A stretch of 64,000 bases of DNA, from positions 2,032,001 through 2,096,000 of the forward strand of contig NC_013960.1 in NCBI RefSeq assembly GCF_000024725.1. The letters are read 5' to 3'. Under the pieces are notes generated by a model. That model had not been told where the DNA came from. It made no database searches and worked only from the letters and a program-made list of their open reading frames with translations. Below are positions 17,565-26,199 of the stretch, one piece after another (position 1 is the stretch's first letter; every line of letters begins with the position of its first letter). Source of the DNA: Nitrosococcus halophilus Nc 4. GTDB lineage: Bacteria > Pseudomonadota > Gammaproteobacteria > Nitrosococcales > Nitrosococcaceae. A program made the translations under genes and the position numbers.

Positions 17565-19727
17565 TTGAACAGAGAACAACTGAAACAACTGGAAGACGAT
17601 CTTTGGTCAGCCGCCGATAATCTGCGCGCCAATTCTGACCTCAAAGCCTCTGAATACAGTACCCCGGTGCTGGGGCTGATTTTCCTCAAGTTTGCCGACA
17701 TTAATTACCGGCGACACGAGGCAGCTATTCTTAAGGAATACCAGAAGCTCAAAGGCGGCCGCCGGGAAAAATCGCTGAATGAAATCGCGGTGGCCAGGTG
17801 CGGCTTTTACCTGCCGGATCACGCCCGTTACAGCCACCTGCTGAACCTGCCCGAAAGCCAGGACATCGCCAAGGCCATTGAAAAGGCAATGGAAGCCATC
17901 GAGGAGTATAAGCCCGAGCTCCAGGGCAGCCTGCCCAAGGACGGGTATTACCGCCTCACCCGCACCGGCGAGACAGAACAGCTCCCGTTCGACTTGCTGC
18001 GTCAGTTTGACAACATCCCGGACGACGCCAGCGGCGATGTGTTCGGCCAGATCTACGAGTATTTTCTTGGCAAATTCGCCCTTGCCGAAGGCCAGGGCGG
18101 CGGGGAGTTCTTTACCCCGCGCTCGGTGGTGCGGCTGATGGTGGAGATCATCGAGCCCCACGGCGGCACGGTGTTCGATCCCGCCTGCGGTTCCGGCGGC
18201 ATGTTCGTGCAATCCGCGCAGTTTATCGAAAGACACCGTGAAGAGTTTGAAGCCCAGGGCGAAGACACCAGCGTATTCGTCTCCGGGCAGGAAAAAAGCT
18301 CGGAAACGGTCAAGCTGGCCCGCATGAACCTGGCCGTCAACGGCCTGCGCGGGCAGATCCTGCAGGGCATTTCCTACTACGACGATCACTTCGGCTCTTT
18401 CGGCAAGTTCGACTATGTGCTGGCCAATCCGCCGTTCAACGTGGATGAAGTGTCGCTCTCCGGGGTGGAAAAAGACCCGCGCTTCAACACCTACGGCATC
18501 CCGCGCAAAAAGACCAAGGCGAAGAAATCCGAACAGGGCAAGGAGACGGTGCCCAACGCCAACTACCTGTGGATCAACCTGTTCGCCACCTCGCTCCGGG
18601 AGCCCGACGACAAGCATCCCGGCGGGCGCGCCGCGTTGGTCATGGCCAACTCCGCCTCCGATGCGCGCCACTCCGAGGCCGACATCCGCCGGACCCTGAT
18701 CGAGAACAACCTCATCTACGGCATGCTCACCCTGCCGTCGAATATGTTCTACACCGTCACCCTGCCCGCCACATTGTGGTTCTTCGACAAGGGCAAGACG
18801 GACGAGCGCATTCTGTTTATCGACGCGCGCAATATCTTTACCCCCATCGACCGCGCCCACCGCGAATTCTCGGAAGAGCAGATCCAGAACATCGCCATCA
18901 TCAGCCGCCTGCACAAGGGTCGCCGCGATGAGTTCATCGCCCTGATCGACCGCTATTTCGAGCAGGGCATGGCACGTTTGGTGGAAAATCGCCGGCAGGT
19001 GGAGCCGGTGGCCGAACAACTGCTGGCGGTGCTGGATGATGAGGCCGGAAAAAAAGCCGTGGCCAGCCTGGTGGATACCTGGAAAGGCCTCGCGCCCCTG
19101 CAAAAAGCCTGGGCCAGGCACCGTGCGGTGCACCCTCACCCCGGCCCTCTCCCAGCGGGAGAGGGAGCATCAGAGCCCAAAGCAGAAATAATCGATCAGG
19201 TAAATGAAGCCCAGCAAACCCTGCGCGCCAGCTTTGATCCGTTTTTTACCGCCCTGCACGACAGCCTCAAACAGATCGACAAGGCCGTGCGCCGCCACGA
19301 AAAAACATTGGCGGAAGCCTCCAAACAGGCCGGCAAACGCCAGAGCGCCGACCGCGCCACCCGGCAACTGAAAGCCACGCTGGAAGAACTGCACAAAGAA
19401 GTGAAAAACGCCGAAAGCAGCTTCGGCCATATCCATTGGTTACAGGAACGCTTCCCCGAAGCGAAATACGAGGATGTCACCGGCCTGTGCAAACTGGCTG
19501 ATCTGGCCGAAGTGAAAGAGCAGGATTATTCGCTGAATCCGGGGCGTTATGTGGGCGTGGTGATTGAGGAGGATGGGAAGACGGAGGAGGAGTTTATGAA
19601 CGAGATAGCTGAGTTGCAGACTCAACTGCAAGGTATGAGTAACAAAGCACGAAGACTGGAAGATACTATCTCAAAAAACGTTGCACAGCTTGTTGCTGAT
19701 GATACTCTGGTGGAGCCCAAAAAGTGA
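17565..19727 (+). CDS. hsdM: Type I restriction-modification DNA methyltransferase subunit
   Basis: HsdM is the N6-adenine methyltransferase of a type I restriction-modification complex (HsdM2S). It has an N-terminal HsdM domain (NREQLKQLEDDLWSAADNLR), SAM-binding DPACGSGGMFV (about residue 205), the catalytic NPPF (VLANPPFNVDEV), and a C-terminal coiled coil. Length is 720 aa. The start is a TTG at 17565, chosen because the conserved N-terminus begins there; no good ribosome-binding site precedes it. An in-frame insertion HPHPGPLPAGEGASEP (about residues 523-538) is encoded by a palindromic repeat at 19133-19169. The stop overlaps hsdS by four bases. GC and codon use differ from the flanking peptide region, which suggests transfer. 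Confidence 0.95.
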   Translation: MNREQLKQLEDDLWSAADNLRANSDLKASEYSTPVLGLIFLKFADINYRRHEAAILKEYQKLKGGRREKSLNEIAVARCGFYLPDHARYSHLLNLPESQDIAKAIEKAMEAIEEYKPELQGSLPKDGYYRLTRTGETEQLPFDLLRQFDNIPDDASGDVFGQIYEYFLGKFALAEGQGGGEFFTPRSVVRLMVEIIEPHGGTVFDPACGSGGMFVQSAQFIERHREEFEAQGEDTSVFVSGQEKSSETVKLARMNLAVNGLRGQILQGISYYDDHFGSFGKFDYVLANPPFNVDEVSLSGVEKDPRFNTYGIPRKKTKAKKSEQGKETVPNANYLWINLFATSLREPDDKHPGGRAALVMANSASDARHSEADIRRTLIENNLIYGMLTLPSNMFYTVTLPATLWFFDKGKTDERILFIDARNIFTPIDRAHREFSEEQIQNIAIISRLHKGRRDEFIALIDRYFEQGMARLVENRRQVEPVAEQLLAVLDDEAGKKAVASLVDTWKGLAPLQKAWARHRAVHPHPGPLPAGEGASEPKAEIIDQVNEAQQTLRASFDPFFTALHDSLKQIDKAVRRHEKTLAEASKQAGKRQSADRATRQLKATLEELHKEVKNAESSFGHIHWLQERFPEAKYEDVTGLCKLADLAEVKEQDYSLNPGRYVGVVIEEDGKTEEEFMNEIAELQTQLQGMSNKARRLEDTISKNVAQLVADDTLVEPKK
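19133..19169 (+). repeat. In-frame GC-rich palindromic repeat within hsdM
   Basis: CCCTCACCCCGGCCCTCTCC followed by a complementary GGGAGAGGGAG arm. It encodes a Pro/Gly-rich stretch without breaking the frame. The same repeat type, in opposite orientations, brackets the DUF559 segment of hsdR at 23263-23298 and 23730-23765. Confidence 0.8.
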
Positions 19728-21079
19728 ATCAGGTATTGCCCCATGGGTGGAGATTCGTCTCAGTAGAGAAACTGAAATCTGCGGAAGCACGTTCACTTGC
19801 AGCTGGGCCATTCGGATCGAGCATAAGCTCCAGGTACTTTGTAAACGAAGGGGTGCCTGTAATACGGGGTGCTAATCTGAGCGAAGGGAAGCAACGCTTC
19901 ATTCCTAGCGGGTTTGCTTTTATTACCCGTGATAAGGCGAAAGAATTCAAAGGCGCTCACGTTAAAAGCGGAGATCTAGTATTTACCTGCTGGGGAACAT
20001 TAGGACAGGTTGGGCTGATTCCACGAGACGGCCCATACGATTCTTACGTAATATCTAATAAGCAATTAAAATTGAGACCCGACCCTGATATCGCCTCTTC
20101 CGAGTTCTTGTACTACTATTTCTCCTCCCCAACGCTGCGTAAACGTTTCAACGATGTAGCTATCGGGTCAGCTGTTCCAGGGATCAACTTAGGGATTTTG
20201 AGGCGCGAGCTAGTACCACTACCACCACTACGAATGCAGGAGAAAATCGCCGCCATCCTGACGGCCTACGACGATCTGATCGAAGTCAACAAGCGCCGCA
20301 TCGCGCTGCTGGAAAAAATGGCCGAGGAACTCTACCGCGAATGGTTTGTGCGCCTGCGCTTTCCCGGTTATCAGGACACCCGTTTTGTAAAAGGTGTGCC
20401 GGAGGGGTGGGATGTGGTTTCGTTAGAAAATTTCTGTGAAACTATTACTGACGGAACTCATGACACTCCCAAACCTGTTGATTCTGGGCATCTTTTAGTT
20501 ACCGGAAAAAATATAAAGAGCAATCAAATCGACTTTACTGGAGCATATTTTATTAGCGAACAAGACCACAGAGAAATTTCGAAACGTAGTGGCTTAAGAG
20601 AAGGGGACATTCTGTATTCAAACATTGGGACGATAGGCCAAACCGCTATTGTAGGAGCGAAACCCGACTATAGTGTGAAAAACGTAATTATTTTTAGACC
20701 ACGAAATGCTCATGATTCGTTATTTCTGTTTCATGTGCTTAAGAATCCTGCGATATCTGAGCATCTACTTGCAATGGCTTCTGGAGCTTCACAACAATTT
20801 ATCGGTCTCGGTACAGCAAGAAGCTTTAATATACTCAAACCAAACTCAATCATACTCGAGGAATTTGGAAAGACTGTATCCAAGTTTTTTGAACAAAGAA
20901 ATACCCTAATATCGATGAACCATATTTTATGTTCTTCAAGAGACCTCCTCCTCCCCCGGCTGATCTCCGGCAAGCTCTCAGTGGAAGACCTGGATATCCA
21001 GTTTCCGCCCAGCATGCAGGAAGACACGCCAGCCGCCCCGGCCGAACAGGAGGCCTTACCAGAGACCCGCTATGCCTGA
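19724..21079 (+). CDS. hsdS: Type I restriction-modification specificity subunit
   Basis: HsdS sets the DNA target of the complex. The 451-aa protein has two target-recognition domains, each followed by a conserved helical spacer. The first spacer (about residues 180-225) reads MQEKIAAILTAYDDLIEVNKR and continues ALLEKMAEELYREWFVRLRFPGY; the second half begins VPEGWDVVSLENFCETITDG. The GTG at 19724 overlaps the hsdM stop. The recognition domains are AT-richer than the spacers, consistent with domain exchange. The target sequence cannot be predicted from sequence alone. Confidence 0.93.
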   Translation: MNQVLPHGWRFVSVEKLKSAEARSLAAGPFGSSISSRYFVNEGVPVIRGANLSEGKQRFIPSGFAFITRDKAKEFKGAHVKSGDLVFTCWGTLGQVGLIPRDGPYDSYVISNKQLKLRPDPDIASSEFLYYYFSSPTLRKRFNDVAIGSAVPGINLGILRRELVPLPPLRMQEKIAAILTAYDDLIEVNKRRIALLEKMAEELYREWFVRLRFPGYQDTRFVKGVPEGWDVVSLENFCETITDGTHDTPKPVDSGHLLVTGKNIKSNQIDFTGAYFISEQDHREISKRSGLREGDILYSNIGTIGQTAIVGAKPDYSVKNVIIFRPRNAHDSLFLFHVLKNPAISEHLLAMASGASQQFIGLGTARSFNILKPNSIILEEFGKTVSKFFEQRNTLISMNHILCSSRDLLLPRLISGKLSVEDLDIQFPPSMQEDTPAAPAEQEALPETRYA

Positions 21080-21160
21080 AGCGCCAATAAACAATAGCCG
21101 GAACGCCGCCAGGTTCCCGGCGACTGTTCAAAACAGCGCAAATCTGAGAAGATGCCGGAT

Positions 21161-21194
21161 GACCTGCTCAAAAATCGCTATTTTTGAGCAGGTC
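21161..21194. terminator. Perfect 15-bp inverted repeat before fic
   Basis: GACCTGCTCAAAAAT and its exact complement are separated by four bases, in the 143-bp gap between hsdS and fic. It could act as a terminator or attenuator inside the operon, or be a small palindromic insertion. Confidence 0.6.
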
Positions 21195-21222
21195 CGCCCA
21201 TCAACCCGCAGGGACCTTTGCC

Positions 21223-22320
21223 ATGGTGCTGAAGATCCGGGAACACTTTCCTCCTCAGGGGCCACTGGAGACCCCGGCGGTGCTGCGGGCGCTGGTTGCC
21301 GCGCATCGTCATCTGGCCGAGCTGAAAGGCGTGGCGCGCAGCATCCCCAACGAGCGGTTGCTGGTGTCCACCCTGTCACTGCAGGAGGCGCAAAGCAGCT
21401 CGGAAATCGAGAACATCATCACCACCCAGGACGCGCTGTACCGCTATCAGGTCCAACCCGGCTCGGTGGACCCGGCTAGCAAGGAGGTGGCCTGGTATGC
21501 CCAGAGCCTGGAGGTCGGTTTTCAGGAAGTGCGCGCGTCCGGGCTGTTGCGCTTGAGCACCATTCTCAAGGTGCAGGCCACGTTGGAGGGCAACGACGCC
21601 GGCTTGCGTCGCACCCCCGGTACCGTGCTGAAGAACGAACGCAGCGGTGAGGTGGTGTATGAACCGCCTTCGCCGGAGCGGTTGCCCGCCCTGATGGACG
21701 AGCTGGTGAGCTGGATTCATGCCGATACCGATGCCGGAAAGGAGCTGGACCCGCTGGTGCGCATGGCCGTGATGCACCATCAATTCGAGACCATCCATCC
21801 TTTCTACGACGGCAATGGCCGCACCGGGCGCATTCTCAATATCCTGTTTCTGGTGCGCGCCGGGCTGCTGGACTCGCCCATCCTGTATCTGAGCCGCTAC
21901 ATCAGCCAGACCAAGGCGGATTATTACAACCAGTTGCAGAAGGTGCGCGACAGCGGCGAATGGGAAGACTGGCTGCTCTACCTGCTGCGCGGAGTCGCGG
22001 TGACTGCCCGCCACACCACCGCGCTGGTGGAGCACATCGCCCGTTTGCTGCAAAAGCAAAAGCATGACATTCGCGCCCATTATCGGTTTTACAGCCAGGA
22101 CCTGATCAACAATATTTTTTATCACCCCTATACCAAGGTGGCTTTTGTCGAGCACGATCTGGGCGTATCGCGCGCCACCGCCAGCCGTTATCTGGATGAG
22201 CTTGCCCGGGGCGGTATTCTCGACAAGCATCGACTGGGACGCGAAAACTACTATATCAACCGGGAGCTGGTGCAACTGCTGTTCAACCTGCCGCCCTTGG
22301 ACATGAACACAGAGCACTAG
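21223..22320 (+). CDS. Fic-family protein with N-terminal inhibitory motif and winged helix
   Basis: Fic proteins usually AMPylate target proteins. The catalytic loop HPFYDGNGRTGR (about residues 193-204) is complete. About residues 60-65 read SSEIEN, which fits the inhibitory (S/T)xxxE(G/N) helix of class II Fic enzymes. The C-terminal winged helix (LGVSRATASRYLDELARGGIL) is also standard for that class. The ATG at 21223 is preferred to a TTG at 21184, which lies inside the upstream inverted repeat; the protein is then 365 aa. The gene lies between hsdS and hsdR, four bases before hsdR, a position seen in other type I systems. Its target and its role in restriction are unknown. Confidence 0.92.
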   Translation: MVLKIREHFPPQGPLETPAVLRALVAAHRHLAELKGVARSIPNERLLVSTLSLQEAQSSSEIENIITTQDALYRYQVQPGSVDPASKEVAWYAQSLEVGFQEVRASGLLRLSTILKVQATLEGNDAGLRRTPGTVLKNERSGEVVYEPPSPERLPALMDELVSWIHADTDAGKELDPLVRMAVMHHQFETIHPFYDGNGRTGRILNILFLVRAGLLDSPILYLSRYISQTKADYYNQLQKVRDSGEWEDWLLYLLRGVAVTARHTTALVEHIARLLQKQKHDIRAHYRFYSQDLINNIFYHPYTKVAFVEHDLGVSRATASRYLDELARGGILDKHRLGRENYYINRELVQLLFNLPPLDMNTEH

Positions 22321-22323
22321 CCA

Positions 22324-25300
22324 ATGCCTAGCTTCCTGTCTGAAGACAACATCGAACAGGCCATGGTGCAGCGTTTGCAGCATCTGTATGGCTACGATGT
22401 GCTGGATTGCTACACCAGTGATGCGGCGGATCTGAATGACGGCTCACAGCGCGCGGACAAGCGCGAGGTGATTTTGCGTGATCGTCTGAAAGCCGCAGCG
22501 GTGCGCCTCAATCCGGAGATTCCCGAAGCCGCCATTGACGATGCGGTGGACCAGGTATGCGACCGACGCCAGGCCATGGCCACCATGGTGGCCAACCGCG
22601 AGCTGGACAGCCTGATCCGCGACGGAGTGCGGGTGGAGTTCAAGGATAAGCAGAATAACCATGGCCGCACCCGCAAGGAGCGGATAAAGCTGATTGACTT
22701 TGATACGCCTGAAAACAACCACTTTCTCGCCGCCACCCAGCTATGGATTCAAAGCACCGGCGCGGCGGCCAAGGCGGGCTATCGCCGACCGGATATTCTG
22801 CTCTATATCAACGGCCTGCCGCTGGTATTCATTGAGCTGAAGAATTCCAACGTCAAACTGCGCAGCGCCTACGACGACAACCTGACCCACTACAAAGCCG
22901 ACATTCCCCAGTTGTTCCTGACCAATGTGTTTTGTGTGTTCAGCAACGGTCTCGAAACGCGCCTGGGCAGCTTGAGCGCCGAGTGGGAGCACTTTTTCCA
23001 TTGGTTGCGCCCCGAGGACGAGAAGGAAAAGATACGCCGGGACCAGATTCGCGAGCAAGGCACCAGTGCCGAACGCTTCCTGCAGGGCCTGGCTGCCAAA
23101 GACAAGCTGCTGGATTATGTGGAAAACTTCGTCATCTACCACAAGGGTTCGCAGAAAATCATTGCCCAGAACCACCAGTTCCTTGGCGTTAATCGGGCTT
23201 TCAGGGTATTTGTTGAGCGGCGAGGGTGGCTTGAACAGCAGAAGGGTTTAGCAGACAAGGAACCCCTCACCCCGGCCCTCTCCCAGGGGGAGAGGGAGAA
23301 AACAGGCGCTCACTATCGGGCAGGGTATGACTTTTCGGGTCTGGTAACTCGTGCCCGGGAACTCCGTCAACAACAGACACCTGCTGAGGACGTTCTATGG
23401 CAGTTGCTGAGAAACCGGCAATTCCTCGGCCTGAAATTTCGCAGACAGCATCAGCTTGGAGATTTCATTGCCGATTTCTACTGCGATGAGCACAAGCTGG
23501 TTGTTGAAGTGGACGGCAGTATCCATGCAACGGTAGAAAAAACACAGCATGACAGAACTCGTCAATTGATACTCGAAGGGCAGGGTTTCCAGGTTATCCA
23601 ACTCTCCAACGAATTAATCCTCAATAATCCCGAAGCAGCACTTGAATCAATCGCCGCAAAGCTCCCCCTTCCTGATGAAAGCGCGGCCGACGAGCGCACG
23701 ACGCCGAACAAACCCCAACCGCAAAACCGCCCCTCTCCCTCTGGGAGAGGGGCTGGGGGTGAGGGTAAGACGCCGTTCAAGGCCAACAGGCTGGGCGTCT
23801 TTTGGCATACCCAGGGCTCGGGCAAGAGTTTTTCCATGATCTTTTATGCGCGCAAGATCATCCGCAAGGTGCCGGGCAATTACAGCTTTGTGGTGGTGAC
23901 CGACCGCGAAGATCTGGACGGGCAGATTTACCGCAACTTCCTCAATACCGAAACCGTCAAGAAAGCCGATGCCGCCCAGCCCAAAAACAGCGAGCAGATG
24001 CGCGCCTTTCTCGGCCAGAACAAGAAGCTGGTGTTTACCCTGATTCAGAAGTTCCGCTGGCCCAAGGGCAAGCGCTACCCGGTGCTGTCTGAGCGCGACG
24101 ACATTATTGTGATTGTGGATGAGGCCCACCGCACCCAGTACAAATCCCTGGCGGAAAACATGCGCGCGGGTCTGCCCCATGCCCAGTATCTGGCCTTCAC
24201 CGGCACGCCCCTGCTGGGGCGCGAGCGCAAGACCAACGAATGGTTTGGCGATTATGTATCGGAATACAACTTCAGCCAGTCCATGGACGACGGCGCCACC
24301 GTACCGCTGTTCTACAAAAAACGCGTGCCGGAGGTCTTGAACCAGAACGAGGAACTAAGCGACGAGTTTTACGAGATTCTGGAGGACGAAAACCTCGACG
24401 AAGCGCAGCAGGAAAAGCTGGAGCGTCGTTTTGCCACGGAACTGCAAGTGATCAAACGCGATGACCGGCTGGAGACCATCGCCCGGGATCTGGTCTACCA
24501 CTTCCCGCGCCGTGGTTATCTTGGCAAGGGCATGCTGATCGCCGTGGACAAGTTCACCGCCGTGAAGATGTACGACAAGGTACAACGGCTGTGGAAAGAG
24601 GACATCAAATCGCTGCGCGGGGAGATCAAGAAAAGCGTAGACGAGGTGCACAAGGCGCGCTTGCAGAGGCAGCTCGACTGGATGCGCAAGGTGGAAATGG
24701 CGGTGGTGGTCAGTGCCGAGAACGGCGAGGAAGAAAAATTCGACGCCCAGGGCCTGGACATCCGCCCGCATCGCAAACGCATGGATCAACTGGACGCCCA
24801 CGGCCACGATCTGGAATACAACTACAAAGACCCGGAGCACCCGCTGCAACTGGTGTTCGTGTGCGCCATGTGGTTGACCGGATTTGATGCGCCGACAGTC
24901 TCAACGCTCTACCTCGACAAGCCACAGAAAGATCATACTCTGATGCAAACCATTGCCCGTGCCAACCGGGTGAGCTCGCATCGCATCAACGGTGTGGAGA
25001 AGACCAACGGCGAAATCGTCGATTATTACGGCGTGATCGGCCGCCTCAGGAAAGCAATCAAGGATTACGGCCAGGGTGGTGACGGGCTAGATGAACCACC
25101 AGTCAAGGATAAGGACGAGCTGTTTTGCTTGCTGGCCGATGCCCTTGAGCAGGCGCGCCTCTTCTGTGCCGAGCGCGAGATTGTTATCGACACGGCGTTG
25201 GCAGCAGACGATGTGTTCAAGCAGGTCAGCCTGTTTGAAGAATGGGCAGACACCTTGCTCTCGAAAGATGAATGGCGGCAATCCTTCAAGGTGTTAGAGA

Positions 25301-26133
25301 ATACTATTACCGCGCTTTATGAAGCCTGCAAGCCGGAGATTCTGGGCGATCCGGTCGTGCGCAAGGTGGCTTTATTTCAATATCTACGCGGCGTGCTTGA
25401 CAGCATTATTCAGCAGCAGGACATTGATCTTGCTACCAAAAAAATTAACGAGTTGCTCGATGAAAGCCTGATTGTGGATGATCAGAAATTCAGCCAGGTC
25501 AAAGAGGAGTCGGGCGGATGGAAGATTGAACAGAAAGGCCAGACATGGGATCTGAGCAAAATCGACTTCGACAAACTGAAAGAAGACTTCAAACAGGCCA
25601 AGTACAAAAACATCGAAATTGCCGACTTGCGCGCCTTTCTGGAAAAGAAACTGCAGGACATGCTCAATAAAAACCGCACCCGACGAGATTTTGCCGAACG
25701 GCTACAGGAAATCATCGACAACTATAACGCGGGCAGTAATTCTGCGGACAGTGACTTTACCGAGCTGGTTAAATTCGCCGAATCACTCAAGCAAGAAGAA
25801 GATCGACATATCCGTGAAGGTTTGAGCGAGGACGAGCTGGAAATCTACGATTTGTTATGTAAGGAAAACATGACCAAGGCGGAGGAAAAGAAAGTGCGTT
25901 TGGCAGCCAGAGCCTTATTGAAACGCTTGACCGAAGAAAAGCCAAAAGTGTTGGTGCAGGACTGGTACAAAGACAGCCAGACACGGCTTGCTGTGCGCGA
26001 TGAAGTGGGTGCGGTACTGGATGAGTACCTTCCCGAAGACAGCTATGACAAAGAGCTGTTCTTACTCAAGCGTGACAGGGTGTTTGAGCTGACGCTTGAT
26101 CTGGCGATCAACCACCAGCGCTGGGCGGCATAG
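22324..26133 (+). CDS. hsdR: Type I restriction endonuclease subunit with inserted DUF559 domain
   Basis: HsdR is the ATP-dependent translocase and nuclease of the type I complex. The N-terminal nuclease domain has PDILLYINGLPLVFIELKN (PD-(D/E)xK type, about residues 155-175). The motor has Walker A HTQGSGKSFSM, the VDEAHRTQ box and later SF2 motifs (IARANRVSSHRINGVEK). A C-terminal helical domain binds HsdM. At 1269 aa it is about 170-200 aa longer than usual. The excess is a DUF559 Vsr-like nuclease domain (about residues 335-445) placed between nuclease and motor and bracketed by inverted palindromic repeats. The frame is intact, so the subunit may be functional. Confidence 0.94.
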   Translation: MPSFLSEDNIEQAMVQRLQHLYGYDVLDCYTSDAADLNDGSQRADKREVILRDRLKAAAVRLNPEIPEAAIDDAVDQVCDRRQAMATMVANRELDSLIRDGVRVEFKDKQNNHGRTRKERIKLIDFDTPENNHFLAATQLWIQSTGAAAKAGYRRPDILLYINGLPLVFIELKNSNVKLRSAYDDNLTHYKADIPQLFLTNVFCVFSNGLETRLGSLSAEWEHFFHWLRPEDEKEKIRRDQIREQGTSAERFLQGLAAKDKLLDYVENFVIYHKGSQKIIAQNHQFLGVNRAFRVFVERRGWLEQQKGLADKEPLTPALSQGEREKTGAHYRAGYDFSGLVTRARELRQQQTPAEDVLWQLLRNRQFLGLKFRRQHQLGDFIADFYCDEHKLVVEVDGSIHATVEKTQHDRTRQLILEGQGFQVIQLSNELILNNPEAALESIAAKLPLPDESAADERTTPNKPQPQNRPSPSGRGAGGEGKTPFKANRLGVFWHTQGSGKSFSMIFYARKIIRKVPGNYSFVVVTDREDLDGQIYRNFLNTETVKKADAAQPKNSEQMRAFLGQNKKLVFTLIQKFRWPKGKRYPVLSERDDIIVIVDEAHRTQYKSLAENMRAGLPHAQYLAFTGTPLLGRERKTNEWFGDYVSEYNFSQSMDDGATVPLFYKKRVPEVLNQNEELSDEFYEILEDENLDEAQQEKLERRFATELQVIKRDDRLETIARDLVYHFPRRGYLGKGMLIAVDKFTAVKMYDKVQRLWKEDIKSLRGEIKKSVDEVHKARLQRQLDWMRKVEMAVVVSAENGEEEKFDAQGLDIRPHRKRMDQLDAHGHDLEYNYKDPEHPLQLVFVCAMWLTGFDAPTVSTLYLDKPQKDHTLMQTIARANRVSSHRINGVEKTNGEIVDYYGVIGRLRKAIKDYGQGGDGLDEPPVKDKDELFCLLADALEQARLFCAEREIVIDTALAADDVFKQVSLFEEWADTLLSKDEWRQSFKVLENTITALYEACKPEILGDPVVRKVALFQYLRGVLDSIIQQQDIDLATKKINELLDESLIVDDQKFSQVKEESGGWKIEQKGQTWDLSKIDFDKLKEDFKQAKYKNIEIADLRAFLEKKLQDMLNKNRTRRDFAERLQEIIDNYNAGSNSADSDFTELVKFAESLKQEEDRHIREGLSEDELEIYDLLCKENMTKAEEKKVRLAARALLKRLTEEKPKVLVQDWYKDSQTRLAVRDEVGAVLDEYLPEDSYDKELFLLKRDRVFELTLDLAINHQRWAA
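23263..23298 (+). repeat. Left palindromic repeat of the DUF559 insert
   Basis: CCCCTCACCCCGGCCCTCTCC followed by a GGGGGAGAGGGAG arm, read in frame as a Pro/Gly-type linker (LTPALSQGEREK). It is in inverted orientation relative to the copy at 23730-23765. Confidence 0.8.
23327..23660 (+). other. DUF559 endonuclease-like domain inserted in HsdR
   Basis: The stretch begins at YDFSGLVTRARELRQQQTPAE and contains LWQLLRNRQFLGLKFRRQ, then FIADFYCDEHKLVVEVDG. This is the DUF559 fold, related to Vsr nucleases, with Asp and ExD catalytic candidates. Typical HsdR proteins have no such domain at this point. It occurs elsewhere as a free-standing small protein, so this is best read as an inserted coding cassette. 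Confidence 0.85.
23730..23765 (-). repeat. Right palindromic repeat of the DUF559 insert
   Basis: Its reverse complement, CCCTCACCCCCAGCCCCTCT and onward, matches the left copy at 23263 closely. The DUF559 segment therefore lies between two inverted copies. It is translated in frame as RPSPSGRGAGGEG. Confidence 0.8.
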
Positions 26134-26199
26134 CGCTCACAATGCCTGTATAAGGGTCTACCCTCGGATTTTGCAGGTAGCGGGCGAGCTTTAAAAAGG

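Noticed and set aside
17607-19139. A 510-codon minus-strand frame opposite hsdM
   Set aside because: It is a shadow of the GC-rich hsdM gene with no recognisable domain; the plus strand carries all methyltransferase motifs.
21376-22383. A 335-codon minus-strand frame opposite fic
   Set aside because: Shadow of the fic gene; no motifs and no start signal.
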